This document shows, piece after piece, positions 1 through 7,083 of a DNA stretch of 13,301 bases. The notes beneath the pieces are model-generated. The model searched no databases. It was not told where the DNA came from and was given only the letters and a program-made list of their open reading frames with translations. The DNA lies in assembly GCA_036266975.1 (NCBI GenBank), contig DATAWZ010000237.1, positions 1 to 13,301 on the forward strand, in the 5' to 3' direction. The first letter of the stretch is position 1; the number at the start of each line of letters is the position of its first letter. Both the position numbers and the translations under genes were made by a program. This DNA is from DATAWZ01 sp036266975. GTDB lineage: Bacteria; Actinomycetota; Thermoleophilia; Solirubrobacterales; Solirubrobacteraceae.

Positions 1-1130
1 TCGCGCAGCTTGAGCTGGATCGGCATCCAGTCGGGCGTGCCGTGGCGGTGGTTGACGACCGCCACGAGCGCCTCGATCGCCTCGAGGTACTCGGCGTACT
101 GGGGCACGTCCGTTCGCGAGGGCATCAGTTGGGCCACGAATGTGACGCGCTCGGAGAACTCCGGGTGCTGCTCGAGGAACAGGTCGAACGCCGAGAAGCC
201 GCGCAGCACGTTCTTGGAGAGGTCGGCGCGGTCGACGCGCAGGATCATGAAGTCGCGCCGACGCCGCAGGAGCTCCTGCTCGAACTGCTCCACCCGGGCG
301 CGCTGGGCGATGCGGCGTGTCGCCTCGTGGTCGATCGGCAGCGGATAGGCACGCACCCACACCTCGCGCTCGCCGCCCGGCGCGACCACGATGCCGCGCT
401 CGAAGTCCACCTCGAGCCCCATCAGATCGCGGCAGCACTGCAGGAAGTTGCGCCGGTAGGAGCGTGTGTGGAAGCCGATGATGTCGTTCGCGAGCAGTCC
501 CATGAAGATCTCCTCGCGGATCCGCGTGGGCAGCACGCGCCAAGCGTCCGACTGCGTCCACGGAATGTGCACGAAGTGATGCAGGAAGGCCTCCGGGCGC
601 GCGCGACGCACTAGACCAGGAAGCGTGTACAGGTGGTAGTCGTGGATCATCACCACCGGCTCGGCCTGCCCCTCGATCTCCTCGACCACCGCGCGGGCGA
701 GGTCGGCGTTGACCGTGTTGTAGCCGTACTCGAAGGCCTCGATCTCGTTGCGGCGGATGTCCGGCGCGTTCGACAGATCCCACAGGTAGTGCTGGATGAA
801 CCACAGCATCGGGTTCGCGAAGATGTTGTAGAAGCGGTCGTAGGCCTCGGGGTCGCTCTCGACCAGCCGCACCTGGTACTCGCCCCCGTCGGGCGCGCGC
901 ACGTCGAAGGGCCGGCCGCCGTGGCTGCGCGAGGCCTCGACGTCCTGCACGCTCATCGCCGAGGCGATCCAGATCGCCTCGCGGTGCGAGGCCAGGCCGG
1001 TGAGCGCGGTGACCAGGCCGCCCGAGCCGCGCTGCAGCTGCCCGCCGGGCAGGAAGGTGACCGGGCCGCGATTGGACACGAGCACGAGCGGCGCCGTCGC
1101 GTCGAGGTGCTGCTGGCCGTTCTCGGTCAC
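1..1130 (-). CDS. otsA: Trehalose-6-phosphate synthase-like GT20 glycosyltransferase (C-terminus cut by window edge)
   Basis: The expected role is transfer of glucose from a nucleotide sugar (usually UDP-glucose) to glucose-6-phosphate, giving trehalose-6-phosphate in the cytoplasm. About 376 residues are visible and the last ~100 of a typical ~470 lie beyond the left edge. Family landmarks read in order: SNRGPV (19-24) with the glycine loop GSGGL (35-39), N-PMLW--QHY (106-115), IHDYHL (162-167), FVHIPW (186-191), GFHTRSYRRNFL (219-230), and VDRADLSKN (299-307), whose R301 and K306 match the phosphate-binding Arg/Lys of OtsA. Several positions differ from E. coli OtsA (ADLSK for LDYSK), so a related GT20 acceptor specificity such as glucosylglycerol-phosphate synthase is not excluded. 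The GTG start lies 15 nt after the histidine kinase stop, in the same frame, with GGTGAG just upstream. It is the third gene of the operon with the two-component system. No OtsB phosphatase is visible. Confidence 0.87.
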   Translation of the reverse strand, partial: MTENGQQHLDATAPLVLVSNRGPVTFLPGGQLQRGSGGLVTALTGLASHREAIWIASAMSVQDVEASRSHGGRPFDVRAPDGGEYQVRLVESDPEAYDRFYNIFANPMLWFIQHYLWDLSNAPDIRRNEIEAFEYGYNTVNADLARAVVEEIEGQAEPVVMIHDYHLYTLPGLVRRARPEAFLHHFVHIPWTQSDAWRVLPTRIREEIFMGLLANDIIGFHTRSYRRNFLQCCRDLMGLEVDFERGIVVAPGGEREVWVRAYPLPIDHEATRRIAQRARVEQFEQELLRRRRDFMILRVDRADLSKNVLRGFSAFDLFLEQHPEFSERVTFVAQLMPSRTDVPQYAEYLEAIEALVAVVNHRHGTPDWMPIQLKLR

Positions 1131-1145
1131 GCGCTCACCAGGGGA

Positions 1146-2669
1146 TCAGGACTGTAGTGAACCGGGTGAGGGGATCTCCAGCGTGAACACCGTGCGACCG
1201 GGCGTGGAATCCACGAACAGCCGGCCGCGCATGCGCTCGGCCAGCTCGCGCGCGATCGCGAGGCCCAGGCCCGAGCCCTGCACCTCGTCGGAGGTGAAGA
1301 ACGGCTCGAAGATCCGGGCGAGCGCTTGCGGGGCGATCCCCGAACCGTAGTCGCGCACGGCGACCTGCGCGATGTCCTGGTGGTACTGGGCGGTGACGAC
1401 GATGTCGGTGCCCTGCGGCGTGTGGGCCAGCGCGTTGTCGATCAGGATCCGCAGGATCTGGGCGACCCGCTCGGGATCGCAGCGCACGGGGATCCGCTCG
1501 CCGGGGACCCGCAGGCGAAGCCGCGAGGCGTGCTGGGTCAGCGCGGGAACGAACTCCTCGGTCACCGTGCGGGTGATCTCGCCCAGGTCGCTGGACTGCG
1601 AGTGCAGCTCGAGCGCCCCAGACTCCAGGCGCGAGAGGTCGAGCAGCCCGGTGGCGAGCTTGCCCAGGCGGTCGACCTGCTCGCGCACCTGGCCCAGGAA
1701 CTGCATGCGCGTGTCCTCGTCGAGGTCCTCGTCCTGGATCAGCTCCAGAAAGCCGCCGAGCGAGAAGATCGGGGTGCGCAGCTCGTGCGAGGCGGTCGCG
1801 ATGAAGCGCTCGCGGGCGCCGTCGAGCTGGGCCAGCTGGCGCTGCATGTCGTCCAGGGCGCGGGCGAGCTGGCCGAGCTCGTCCTGGCTGGTGACGGTCA
1901 GCCGCGTGGAGAAGTCGCCGGCGGCGACGCGCTCGGCGGCGAGCTGCAGGCCGCTGATGCGGGCGCTCAGCGCGCGGGCCACGAGCGTGCCGGCGAGCGC
2001 GGCGAGCACCAGCGCGAGCAGCCCGGCGAGCAGGATGTGGCGCAGGATCAGCGAGACCGTGCGCTGCACGTCGCCGAGCGTCTGGGTGAAGACGACGACG
2101 TCGACGACGCGGTGGTCGTAGGTCAGCGGCAGCGCCGCCACGCCGAGCGTGCCGCTGGAGACCGTGACCGTGCGGCCGGTCCTCGCCGCCTGCCGTGCGG
2201 TGGCCAGCTGGGGGCTCAGCCCGCCCGGGGGCGTGCTCTCGGAGTCGGCGCTGAGTGCGACCTCGCTGCCGGCGGTGCCGCTGCTGACCGACAGGAGCGT
2301 GACCTGGTCGTGCGAGCGCCCCGCGGCGTGGCGGACGGCGCTCCCGACCTGCCCGGAGCTGTCGTTGGTGCCGATCGTGCGCGCGATCGAGGGCGAGTAG
2401 GCCAGCGCGTCGGCGGCGAGCGAGCTGAGCTTCTCGGCGCGCAGGCTCGACCCCAGCGACGGCGCGACGGCGATGTAGATCGCGAACACCGCGACCAGTG
2501 CGGTGGCCATGAACCACAGCGTCAGGCGGTTGCGGATCGACTGCGGCGGGCGCGGCGCGGGCAGGCGCATGAGCAGCGAGGCCGCGCCGGCGGCGAGCGC
2601 GGCGAGGACGCCGGGGGTGGCGCCGGCCGCGACCGGGCCCGTCGGTTGGCGGGGGCGCGAGGAGGCCAT
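1146..2669 (-). CDS. Membrane sensor histidine kinase (HAMP, HisKA, HATPase)
   Basis: This is the sensor partner of the adjacent response regulator. It is 507 residues long. A hydrophobic helix at ~49-70 and another at ~208-232 bracket a ~135-residue outer sensing region that I do not recognise. A HAMP linker follows (~230-283, with the conserved DELGQLARALDDM). The HisKA dimer has phospho-acceptor H295 in SHELRTP. The ATPase domain has the N box around N412 (LIDNALAHT), G1 at D440-G444 (DYGSG), the F box at 454-458 (FEPFF) and G2 at 465-470 (GSGLGL). All catalytic boxes look intact. An extra apolar stretch at ~12-35, rich in Ala/Gly, precedes the first clear transmembrane helix. It is either a third membrane segment or a sign that translation really starts at Met34. 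The ATG lies only 3 nt after the regulator stop with no clear Shine-Dalgarno, so translational coupling is likely. The stimulus cannot be read from the sequence. Confidence 0.93.
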   Translation of the reverse strand: MASSRPRQPTGPVAAGATPGVLAALAAGAASLLMRLPAPRPPQSIRNRLTLWFMATALVAVFAIYIAVAPSLGSSLRAEKLSSLAADALAYSPSIARTIGTNDSSGQVGSAVRHAAGRSHDQVTLLSVSSGTAGSEVALSADSESTPPGGLSPQLATARQAARTGRTVTVSSGTLGVAALPLTYDHRVVDVVVFTQTLGDVQRTVSLILRHILLAGLLALVLAALAGTLVARALSARISGLQLAAERVAAGDFSTRLTVTSQDELGQLARALDDMQRQLAQLDGARERFIATASHELRTPIFSLGGFLELIQDEDLDEDTRMQFLGQVREQVDRLGKLATGLLDLSRLESGALELHSQSSDLGEITRTVTEEFVPALTQHASRLRLRVPGERIPVRCDPERVAQILRILIDNALAHTPQGTDIVVTAQYHQDIAQVAVRDYGSGIAPQALARIFEPFFTSDEVQGSGLGLAIARELAERMRGRLFVDSTPGRTVFTLEIPSPGSLQS

Positions 2670-2672
2670 CGG

Positions 2673-3380
2673 CTATTCGCTGTCGCGGAAGCGGTAGCCG
2701 ACCCCGCGCACCGTGAACAGGTACTCGGGCTCCTTGGGGTCCCGCTCGAGCTTCTCGCGCAGATGGCGGATGTGCACGTCGATCGTGCGCGGGTCGCGAT
2801 AGGCCGAGTCGCCCCAGATCCGCGCGAGCAGCATGTCGCGCGTGAACACCCGCCCGGGGCTGGTGGCCAGCGCGCGCAGGATCTCGAACTCGACGAACGT
2901 GGTCTGCACGGCCTCGCCCTGCAGGCGGACCAGGCGCTTGGCGAAGTCGATCCGCAGCCCGGCGCTCTCCAGCGGCTCCTCGACCGAGCTGTCGTCGGGC
3001 CGGCTCATCACCGCGCGGCGCAGGGCGGCCTTGACGCGGCTGCGGAACTCGCGCATCGAGAACGGCTTGGTGATGTAGTCGTCGGCGCCGAGCTCCAGGC
3101 CCAGCACCTTGTCGATCTCCTCGCTCTTGGCGGTCAGCATGATGATCGGCACCGAGCTGCGCGAGCGCACCACGCGGCAGACCTCCAGGCCGTCGACGTG
3201 GGGCATCATCACGTCCAGGACGATCAGGTCGAAGTTGCCCTCCCCGAAGCGCTGCAGGGCCTCGCCGCCGTCGGAGGCGAGCACGACCTCGTAGCCGTCC
3301 TTGCGCAATGGATAGGAGAGCAGGGTGAGAATCGCCTGCTCATCGTCGACGAGGAGTATGCGGCTCGCTCGCTCGGCCAT
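2673..3380 (-). CDS. OmpR/PhoB-family response regulator
   Basis: A DNA-binding response regulator of 235 residues in its usual form, first gene of the operon with the histidine kinase and the GT20 enzyme. The receiver domain (~5-120) has the acidic pair D12-D13 (LVDDE), phospho-acceptor D56 (VLDVMMP), T83 (MLTAK) and K105 (ITKPF). The winged-helix domain (~137-233) has the typical FVEFEIL, GRVFTRDMLL, RTIDVHIRHLREKL and VRGVGYRF segments. I chose the ATG at 3380 because MAERASRILLVDDE gives the normal short lead into the receiver fold. A GTG codon directly before it and an ATG at 3413 are also in frame; the latter adds 11 residues absent from typical members. The link to a trehalose-type enzyme suggests control of osmotic, desiccation or envelope stress, but that is inferred from context only. 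Which known actinobacterial pair it corresponds to cannot be settled here. Confidence 0.94.
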   Translation of the reverse strand: MAERASRILLVDDEQAILTLLSYPLRKDGYEVVLASDGGEALQRFGEGNFDLIVLDVMMPHVDGLEVCRVVRSRSSVPIIMLTAKSEEIDKVLGLELGADDYITKPFSMREFRSRVKAALRRAVMSRPDDSSVEEPLESAGLRIDFAKRLVRLQGEAVQTTFVEFEILRALATSPGRVFTRDMLLARIWGDSAYRDPRTIDVHIRHLREKLERDPKEPEYLFTVRGVGYRFRDSE

Positions 3381-3442
3381 CACGGGGGCCCTGCGGAGGG
3401 CTGACGCCAGCATGGCACATCGCCGGGACCATCGGCCGGGGC

Positions 3443-3456
3443 GCCAGCGCGCTGGC
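3443..3456. promoter_or_regulatory. Perfect 14-bp palindrome in the divergent intergenic region
   Basis: GCCAGCG followed directly by CGCTGGC forms a perfect inverted repeat between the response-regulator operon and the M28-like gene. A second, shorter inverted repeat (CCGAG-ACG-CTCGG, 3463-3475) lies 6 nt to its right. Either could be an operator or cruciform. High GC makes short palindromes common, so this is only a candidate site, and OmpR-type regulators usually prefer direct repeats. Confidence 0.25.
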
Positions 3457-3552
3457 AGTGGGCCGAGACGCTCGGTGAGGGGGGTAAAGGCCCGAGGCGC
3501 CGCCGCCGCCGAGGAGGGCTGCTCGTCCTTGATAAGGCCTAAGGTTGCGGGG

Positions 3553-5334
3553 ATGCTCGATTCGCGGATCTACCGCGCCGCCCTGCCTCCGATCATCGTC
3601 GCGGTCATCATCGCCGCCTTCTCGCTGAGCAACCGTCCGGCGCCGCTGACCACCTCGCTCGCTCCCGACGTCTTCTCCGGGCCGGCGGCGATGCAGCTCC
3701 TGAGCGGGCTGGTCGGGGAGGCGGGGCCGCCCGGCGGCGTCAAGGACCAGCAGCTGGCCTCGTCGATCGCCACGGACTTCACCAACGCGGACTTCCCCCA
3801 GGTGCGGACCTACGCCGACCAGGCGCGCACGATCGACGGCGAGCGCTCGCTGGACACGGTGGTCGCCGTGCGCCCCGGGACGCTCAACGGGTCGATCGTG
3901 CTGATGGCCCACCGCGACGTGTCCGGACCGCGGTCGGAATGGGGGGCCGAGCTGTCCGGAACCGCCGCGCTGCTCGAGCTCGCGCAGACCTTCGGCTCGG
4001 CGGCGAACTGCAAGATCAACTGCGCCGGGCGCATCTTCCAGCACACGATCGTGCTCGTCTCGACCAGCGGCGGGACCGGCGGCAACGGCGGCGCGAGCGC
4101 GTTCGTGGGCCACATCCCCGCGCCCGTGGACGCGGCGCTCGTGCTCGGCGACGTCGCCGGCACGGTCACCCGCCGGCCGTTCGTGCTCCCGTTCTCCGAC
4201 GGCGGCAACCTCGCGCCGCAGCTCCTGCAGCGCACCCTCACCGGAGCGCTGCAGACCGAGGCCGCCGACGCCCCGGGCGAGCCCGACCTGACCAGCCAGT
4301 TCGTGCACCTGGCGCTGCCGCTGACCCTCGGCGAGCAGGGTGTGCTCAACAAGGCCGGCCTGCCGGCGGTCCTGCTCCAGGTCAGCGGCGAGCGCGGCCC
4401 CACGGCGGCCGAGCGGGCGCCCAGCGAGAACCGGATGAGCAACGTCGGGCAGGGCGCGCTGCGCGCGCTGAACGCGCTCGACAGCGGCCTGACCGGCGCG
4501 CTGGCGCCGTCGGCGTCGCTGGTCATCCACAACCAGCTGCTTCCCGAGTGGCCGGTTCGCCTGCTCGTCCTGGCCCTGCTCGGTCCCGTCCTGCTCGCGG
4601 CGGTCGACGGGCTCGCGCGGGCCGGGCGCCGGCGCGAGCCGCTCTCGGCCGACCTCATCTGGGCCCTCAGCTGCGCGGTTCCCTTCCTGCTCGCCGGCGT
4701 GCTCGCCGAGCTGCTGCGGGCGAGCGGCGCGCTGACCTCCGCGCCCTCGCTGCCGGTGCCGCCGGGCTCGATCCCGGTCGCCGGCGGGGTCATCGCGGCG
4801 CTGATCATCTTCTGGGTGCTGGGCTGGCTGCTGCGCGCCGGGGCGTTGCGGATCACCTTGAGGGTGCCGCGCCCGCGCCCGGGGGCCGCCGGCGTGATGC
4901 TCACGCTGGTGCTCGCGCTCGGCACGCTGATCGTCTGGGCGCTGAACCCGTACGCCGCGCTGCTGCTCGTGCCCGCCGCGCACCTGACGCTGCTCGTCGC
5001 CGTCGAGGACTCACCGCTGCCGCGCCCGGCGATCGCCGGCGCGCTGCTGCTCGGCCTGCTCGCCCCGGCCGCGGTGATCGCGCTGCACGCCCACGAGCTG
5101 TCGATGTCGTTCGGTCAGACGCTCTGGATGGTGCTGCTGCTCGTCGCCGGCGGCTACGGCGGCGTGCTCGCGCTGCTGCTCGGCAGCCTCGTGCTCGGGG
5201 TCGTCTCGGGCTCGCTGATCCTCGCCGTGCGCCCGCGCCCGGTGCGGGTGGCGCCGGCCGTCACCGTCCGCGGCCCGGTCGGCTACGCCGGCCCGGGCTC
5301 GCTCGGGGGAACCGAGTCGGCGCTGCGCAGATGA
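3553..5334 (+). CDS. Polytopic membrane protein with M28 peptidase-like outer domain
   Basis: A 593-residue protein. An N-terminal helix (~11-26) leads to an outer domain of ~300 residues, then seven or eight apolar helices between ~335 and ~558, then a short basic tail. The outer domain follows the M28 aminopeptidase order: SIVLMAHRDV (114-123) resembles the H-x-D metal-ligand strand, GAELSGTAALLELA (131-144) the bridging-Asp helix, HTIVLVSTSGG..GGASAFVGH (164-187) the strand that normally carries the Glu-Glu pair, and GLPAVLLQ (269-276) a late strand. The expected DD/DN and EE residues are not there, so I infer a degenerate, probably inactive, peptidase fold. The ATG at 3553 has AAGG 8 nt upstream and directly precedes the membrane anchor; longer in-frame starts overlap the divergent promoter region. 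The stop overlaps the sortase start (ATGA), so the two are probably cotranscribed and translationally coupled. Exact function unknown. Confidence 0.8.
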   Translation: MLDSRIYRAALPPIIVAVIIAAFSLSNRPAPLTTSLAPDVFSGPAAMQLLSGLVGEAGPPGGVKDQQLASSIATDFTNADFPQVRTYADQARTIDGERSLDTVVAVRPGTLNGSIVLMAHRDVSGPRSEWGAELSGTAALLELAQTFGSAANCKINCAGRIFQHTIVLVSTSGGTGGNGGASAFVGHIPAPVDAALVLGDVAGTVTRRPFVLPFSDGGNLAPQLLQRTLTGALQTEAADAPGEPDLTSQFVHLALPLTLGEQGVLNKAGLPAVLLQVSGERGPTAAERAPSENRMSNVGQGALRALNALDSGLTGALAPSASLVIHNQLLPEWPVRLLVLALLGPVLLAAVDGLARAGRRREPLSADLIWALSCAVPFLLAGVLAELLRASGALTSAPSLPVPPGSIPVAGGVIAALIIFWVLGWLLRAGALRITLRVPRPRPGAAGVMLTLVLALGTLIVWALNPYAALLLVPAAHLTLLVAVEDSPLPRPAIAGALLLGLLAPAAVIALHAHELSMSFGQTLWMVLLLVAGGYGGVLALLLGSLVLGVVSGSLILAVRPRPVRVAPAVTVRGPVGYAGPGSLGGTESALRR

Positions 5335-6077
5335 GCGCCCCCAGCGCGATCCAGCGGCGGCCGCGGACCTCCCTGCCGGGCCGGCGCGAGCGGATGCGGC
5401 ACATGCTGCACGGCGCCTCGCTGGTCCTGATCGTCGCCGGGCTGTTCGTGCTGCTCGACGCGGTGCTCACCCTCGTCTGGCAGGAGCCGATCTCCGCGCT
5501 GTACGCCCACGTGCGTCAGGACGAGCTCGGCTCCGAGCTGGCGGCGATGGAGCGCGAGCCGCCGAGCCCGCTCGTGCTCGGCGCGCTCGACCGCCTGCAC
5601 GCGCAGAACGCGCGGATCGCGCTGCTCGCCGCCGACTGGCAGCGGCGGGTGCGCGAGGACGGCGCGGTCGGCCGCATCGAGATCCCGCGCATCGGCGCCG
5701 ACTTCATCGTGGTCAGGGGGACGAGCGCGCACGACCTGGAGAGCGGGCCGGGCGTCTATCCCCAGACCGGCTTCCCCGGGGCGCCCGGGACGACCGCGAT
5801 CGCCGGGCACCGCACGACCTACCTGGCGCCCTTCCGCAACTTGGGCGAGCTGCATCCCGGCGACCACATCGTGGTCGAGATGCCCTACGGACGCTTCACC
5901 TACGCCGTCCAGTCCTCCGCGAGGGTCTCTCCCTACGACGTCGCGATCGTGCGCTCGGTCGGCTACCAGCGGCTGGTGCTCTCCTCGTGCGATCCGCTGT
6001 TCAGCGCGGCCCACCGGCTGGTCGTGTTCGCGCGCCTGTCGAGCGTCGTCGCGCTCGGGGCGGCGGTGCACCTCTGA
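5331..6077 (+). CDS. Class E-like sortase (cysteine transpeptidase)
   Basis: Sortases cleave a C-terminal sorting motif of exported proteins and join the product to the cell wall or to another protein, acting on the outer face of the membrane. This 248-residue protein has a basic cytoplasmic start, a transmembrane helix (~28-50), a linker rich in charged residues, and a sortase fold starting at ~GRIEIPRIG (114-122). The catalytic triad is visible: H160 in AIAGHRTTY, C220 in VLSSCDP (TLTTC-like position) and R229 in AAHRLVVFARL. The layout (single N-terminal anchor, GHRTTY, SSCDP) fits actinobacterial class E best, a class known to prefer LAXTG-type signals. Class D is the alternative. It overlaps the preceding membrane-protein gene by ATGA and is convergent with thiL across only 4 nt. 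No standard sortase substrate with a sorting signal, helix and basic tail is present in the window. Confidence 0.92.
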   Translation: MSAPSAIQRRPRTSLPGRRERMRHMLHGASLVLIVAGLFVLLDAVLTLVWQEPISALYAHVRQDELGSELAAMEREPPSPLVLGALDRLHAQNARIALLAADWQRRVREDGAVGRIEIPRIGADFIVVRGTSAHDLESGPGVYPQTGFPGAPGTTAIAGHRTTYLAPFRNLGELHPGDHIVVEMPYGRFTYAVQSSARVSPYDVAIVRSVGYQRLVLSSCDPLFSAAHRLVVFARLSSVVALGAAVHL

Positions 6078-6081
6078 CGAA

Positions 6082-7047
6082 TCACCAGCGGTGCTCGTAG
6101 CCGCCGCCGTCGTGGTCGTCGTCGGCGGGCTTGGCGCCGTCGATCGTCACGGTCCCCGCGGGGCCGTCGGTGACCTGCCCGATGAAGGTCACGTCGGGCA
6201 GCTCGGCGCCCGGGGGGGCGCACACGAGCAGCTCGTAGTCGTCGCCGCCGCTCAGGGCGAGCTCGACGGGGTCGCGGTCGGCGGCGGCGTGATCGAGGCC
6301 GGGCTGCAGCGGCAGCGCACGCGTCTGCAGGTCGATGCTCGCGCCGCTGCGCTCGGCCAGGTGGCCGGCGTCGACGGTGAGCCCGTCGGAGAGATCGATC
6401 ATCGCGTGCACGCCGGCGCGGGCCAGCCGCGCGCCCTCGGCCAGCCGCGGTCGCGGGCGCCGGTAGCGATCGTCGAGGTCGGGGGGCGCGGGCTCGCCGC
6501 GCTCTCGGCAGGCGAGCGCGGCGGCGGCGCCTCCGAGCGTGCCGGTGACCGCGACCCGGTCGCCCACGCGCGCCCCGTCACGGCGGATGAGCGCCCGCTC
6601 CTCATCGGCCCAGCCGACGACGGTGAAGGAGACCAGGAGCGCGGGCGCGGCGACGAGGTCGCCGCCGGCGATCAGCACGCCGCTCTCGGCGGCGAGCGCG
6701 CCCGCGCCGCGGATGAGCGCGATCACCTCCGGCTCGCGGCTGCCGGGCGGCAGGCCCAGGGCCAGGTAGGCCTCGCCCGGGCTTGCGCCCATCGCGGCGA
6801 GGTCCGACAGCGCCGCGGCGAGCGCGCGCCAGCCGACGTCCTCGTGGTCGAGCCACCCCGGGCCGGTGCGGAAGTGCACGCCGTCGACCATCGTGTCCAC
6901 CGAGGTGACCGACAGCCGGCGGGCGCGCACGATCGCCGCGTCGTCGCCGGGGGGGCACAGCAGCCGGTCTGCGTCGGCCGCGGGCAGCGCCGAGCGCGCG
7001 CGTCCGAGCTCGGCGTCGATCAGCTCGATGAGGCGCCGTTCGCGCAG
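6082..7047 (-). CDS. thiL: Thiamine-monophosphate kinase; apparent CTG start
   Basis: ThiL phosphorylates thiamine monophosphate with ATP to make thiamine diphosphate, the last step of cofactor synthesis in the cytoplasm. With a CTG start the protein is 321 residues, the normal family length. Motifs in order: PPGDDAAIV (32-40), TSVDTMVDGVHF (48-59), ALSDLAAMGASP (79-90), AGGDLV (127-132), VGDRVAVTGTLGGAAAAL (161-178), MIDLSDGL (216-223), SGGDDYELLV (266-275) and a closing GGYEHRW. All the metal and nucleotide motifs look intact. The start is odd: the frame opens after a TGA at 7060-7062 and has no ATG, GTG or TTG until GTG at 6930, which lies after the essential GDD motif. CTG at 7047 begins LRERRLIELI, which aligns with the usual ThiL N-terminus. 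It follows the penicillin-binding protein by 36 nt, likely on the same transcript. Confidence 0.9.
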   Translation of the reverse strand: MRERRLIELIDAELGRARSALPAADADRLLCPPGDDAAIVRARRLSVTSVDTMVDGVHFRTGPGWLDHEDVGWRALAAALSDLAAMGASPGEAYLALGLPPGSREPEVIALIRGAGALAAESGVLIAGGDLVAAPALLVSFTVVGWADEERALIRRDGARVGDRVAVTGTLGGAAAALACRERGEPAPPDLDDRYRRPRPRLAEGARLARAGVHAMIDLSDGLTVDAGHLAERSGASIDLQTRALPLQPGLDHAAADRDPVELALSGGDDYELLVCAPPGAELPDVTFIGQVTDGPAGTVTIDGAKPADDDHDGGGYEHRW

Positions 7048-7083
7048 CGGCGCTCTACTTCAGTGGCGCGAGGGGCGCGCCGG

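Noticed and set aside
1326..3404. A 692-residue plus-strand open frame opposite the histidine kinase and regulator genes
   Set aside because: Its Arg/Gly/Ala/Asp-rich product has no recognisable motif and it lies antisense to two genes with intact catalytic motifs. Long shadow frames are expected at this GC content.
3529..3534. TTGATA as a -35 box for the M28-like gene
   Set aside because: The possible -10 (TAAGGT, 3540-3545) is only 5 nt away, far too close. The pair cannot act as a normal promoter.
3340..4983. A 547-residue minus-strand open frame opposite the M28-like membrane protein
   Set aside because: The composition is typical of a frame shadow (Arg, Gln, Glu, Gly), while the plus-strand frame has clear membrane helices and family motifs.
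6060..6095. A bidirectional terminator between the sortase and thiL
   Set aside because: The genes end 4 nt apart and I see no stem followed by a T-run on either strand.
6082..6930. thiL starting at the GTG at 6930
   Set aside because: This would remove the GDDAAI motif and the N-terminal helix that ThiL needs, although both are encoded in frame just upstream.
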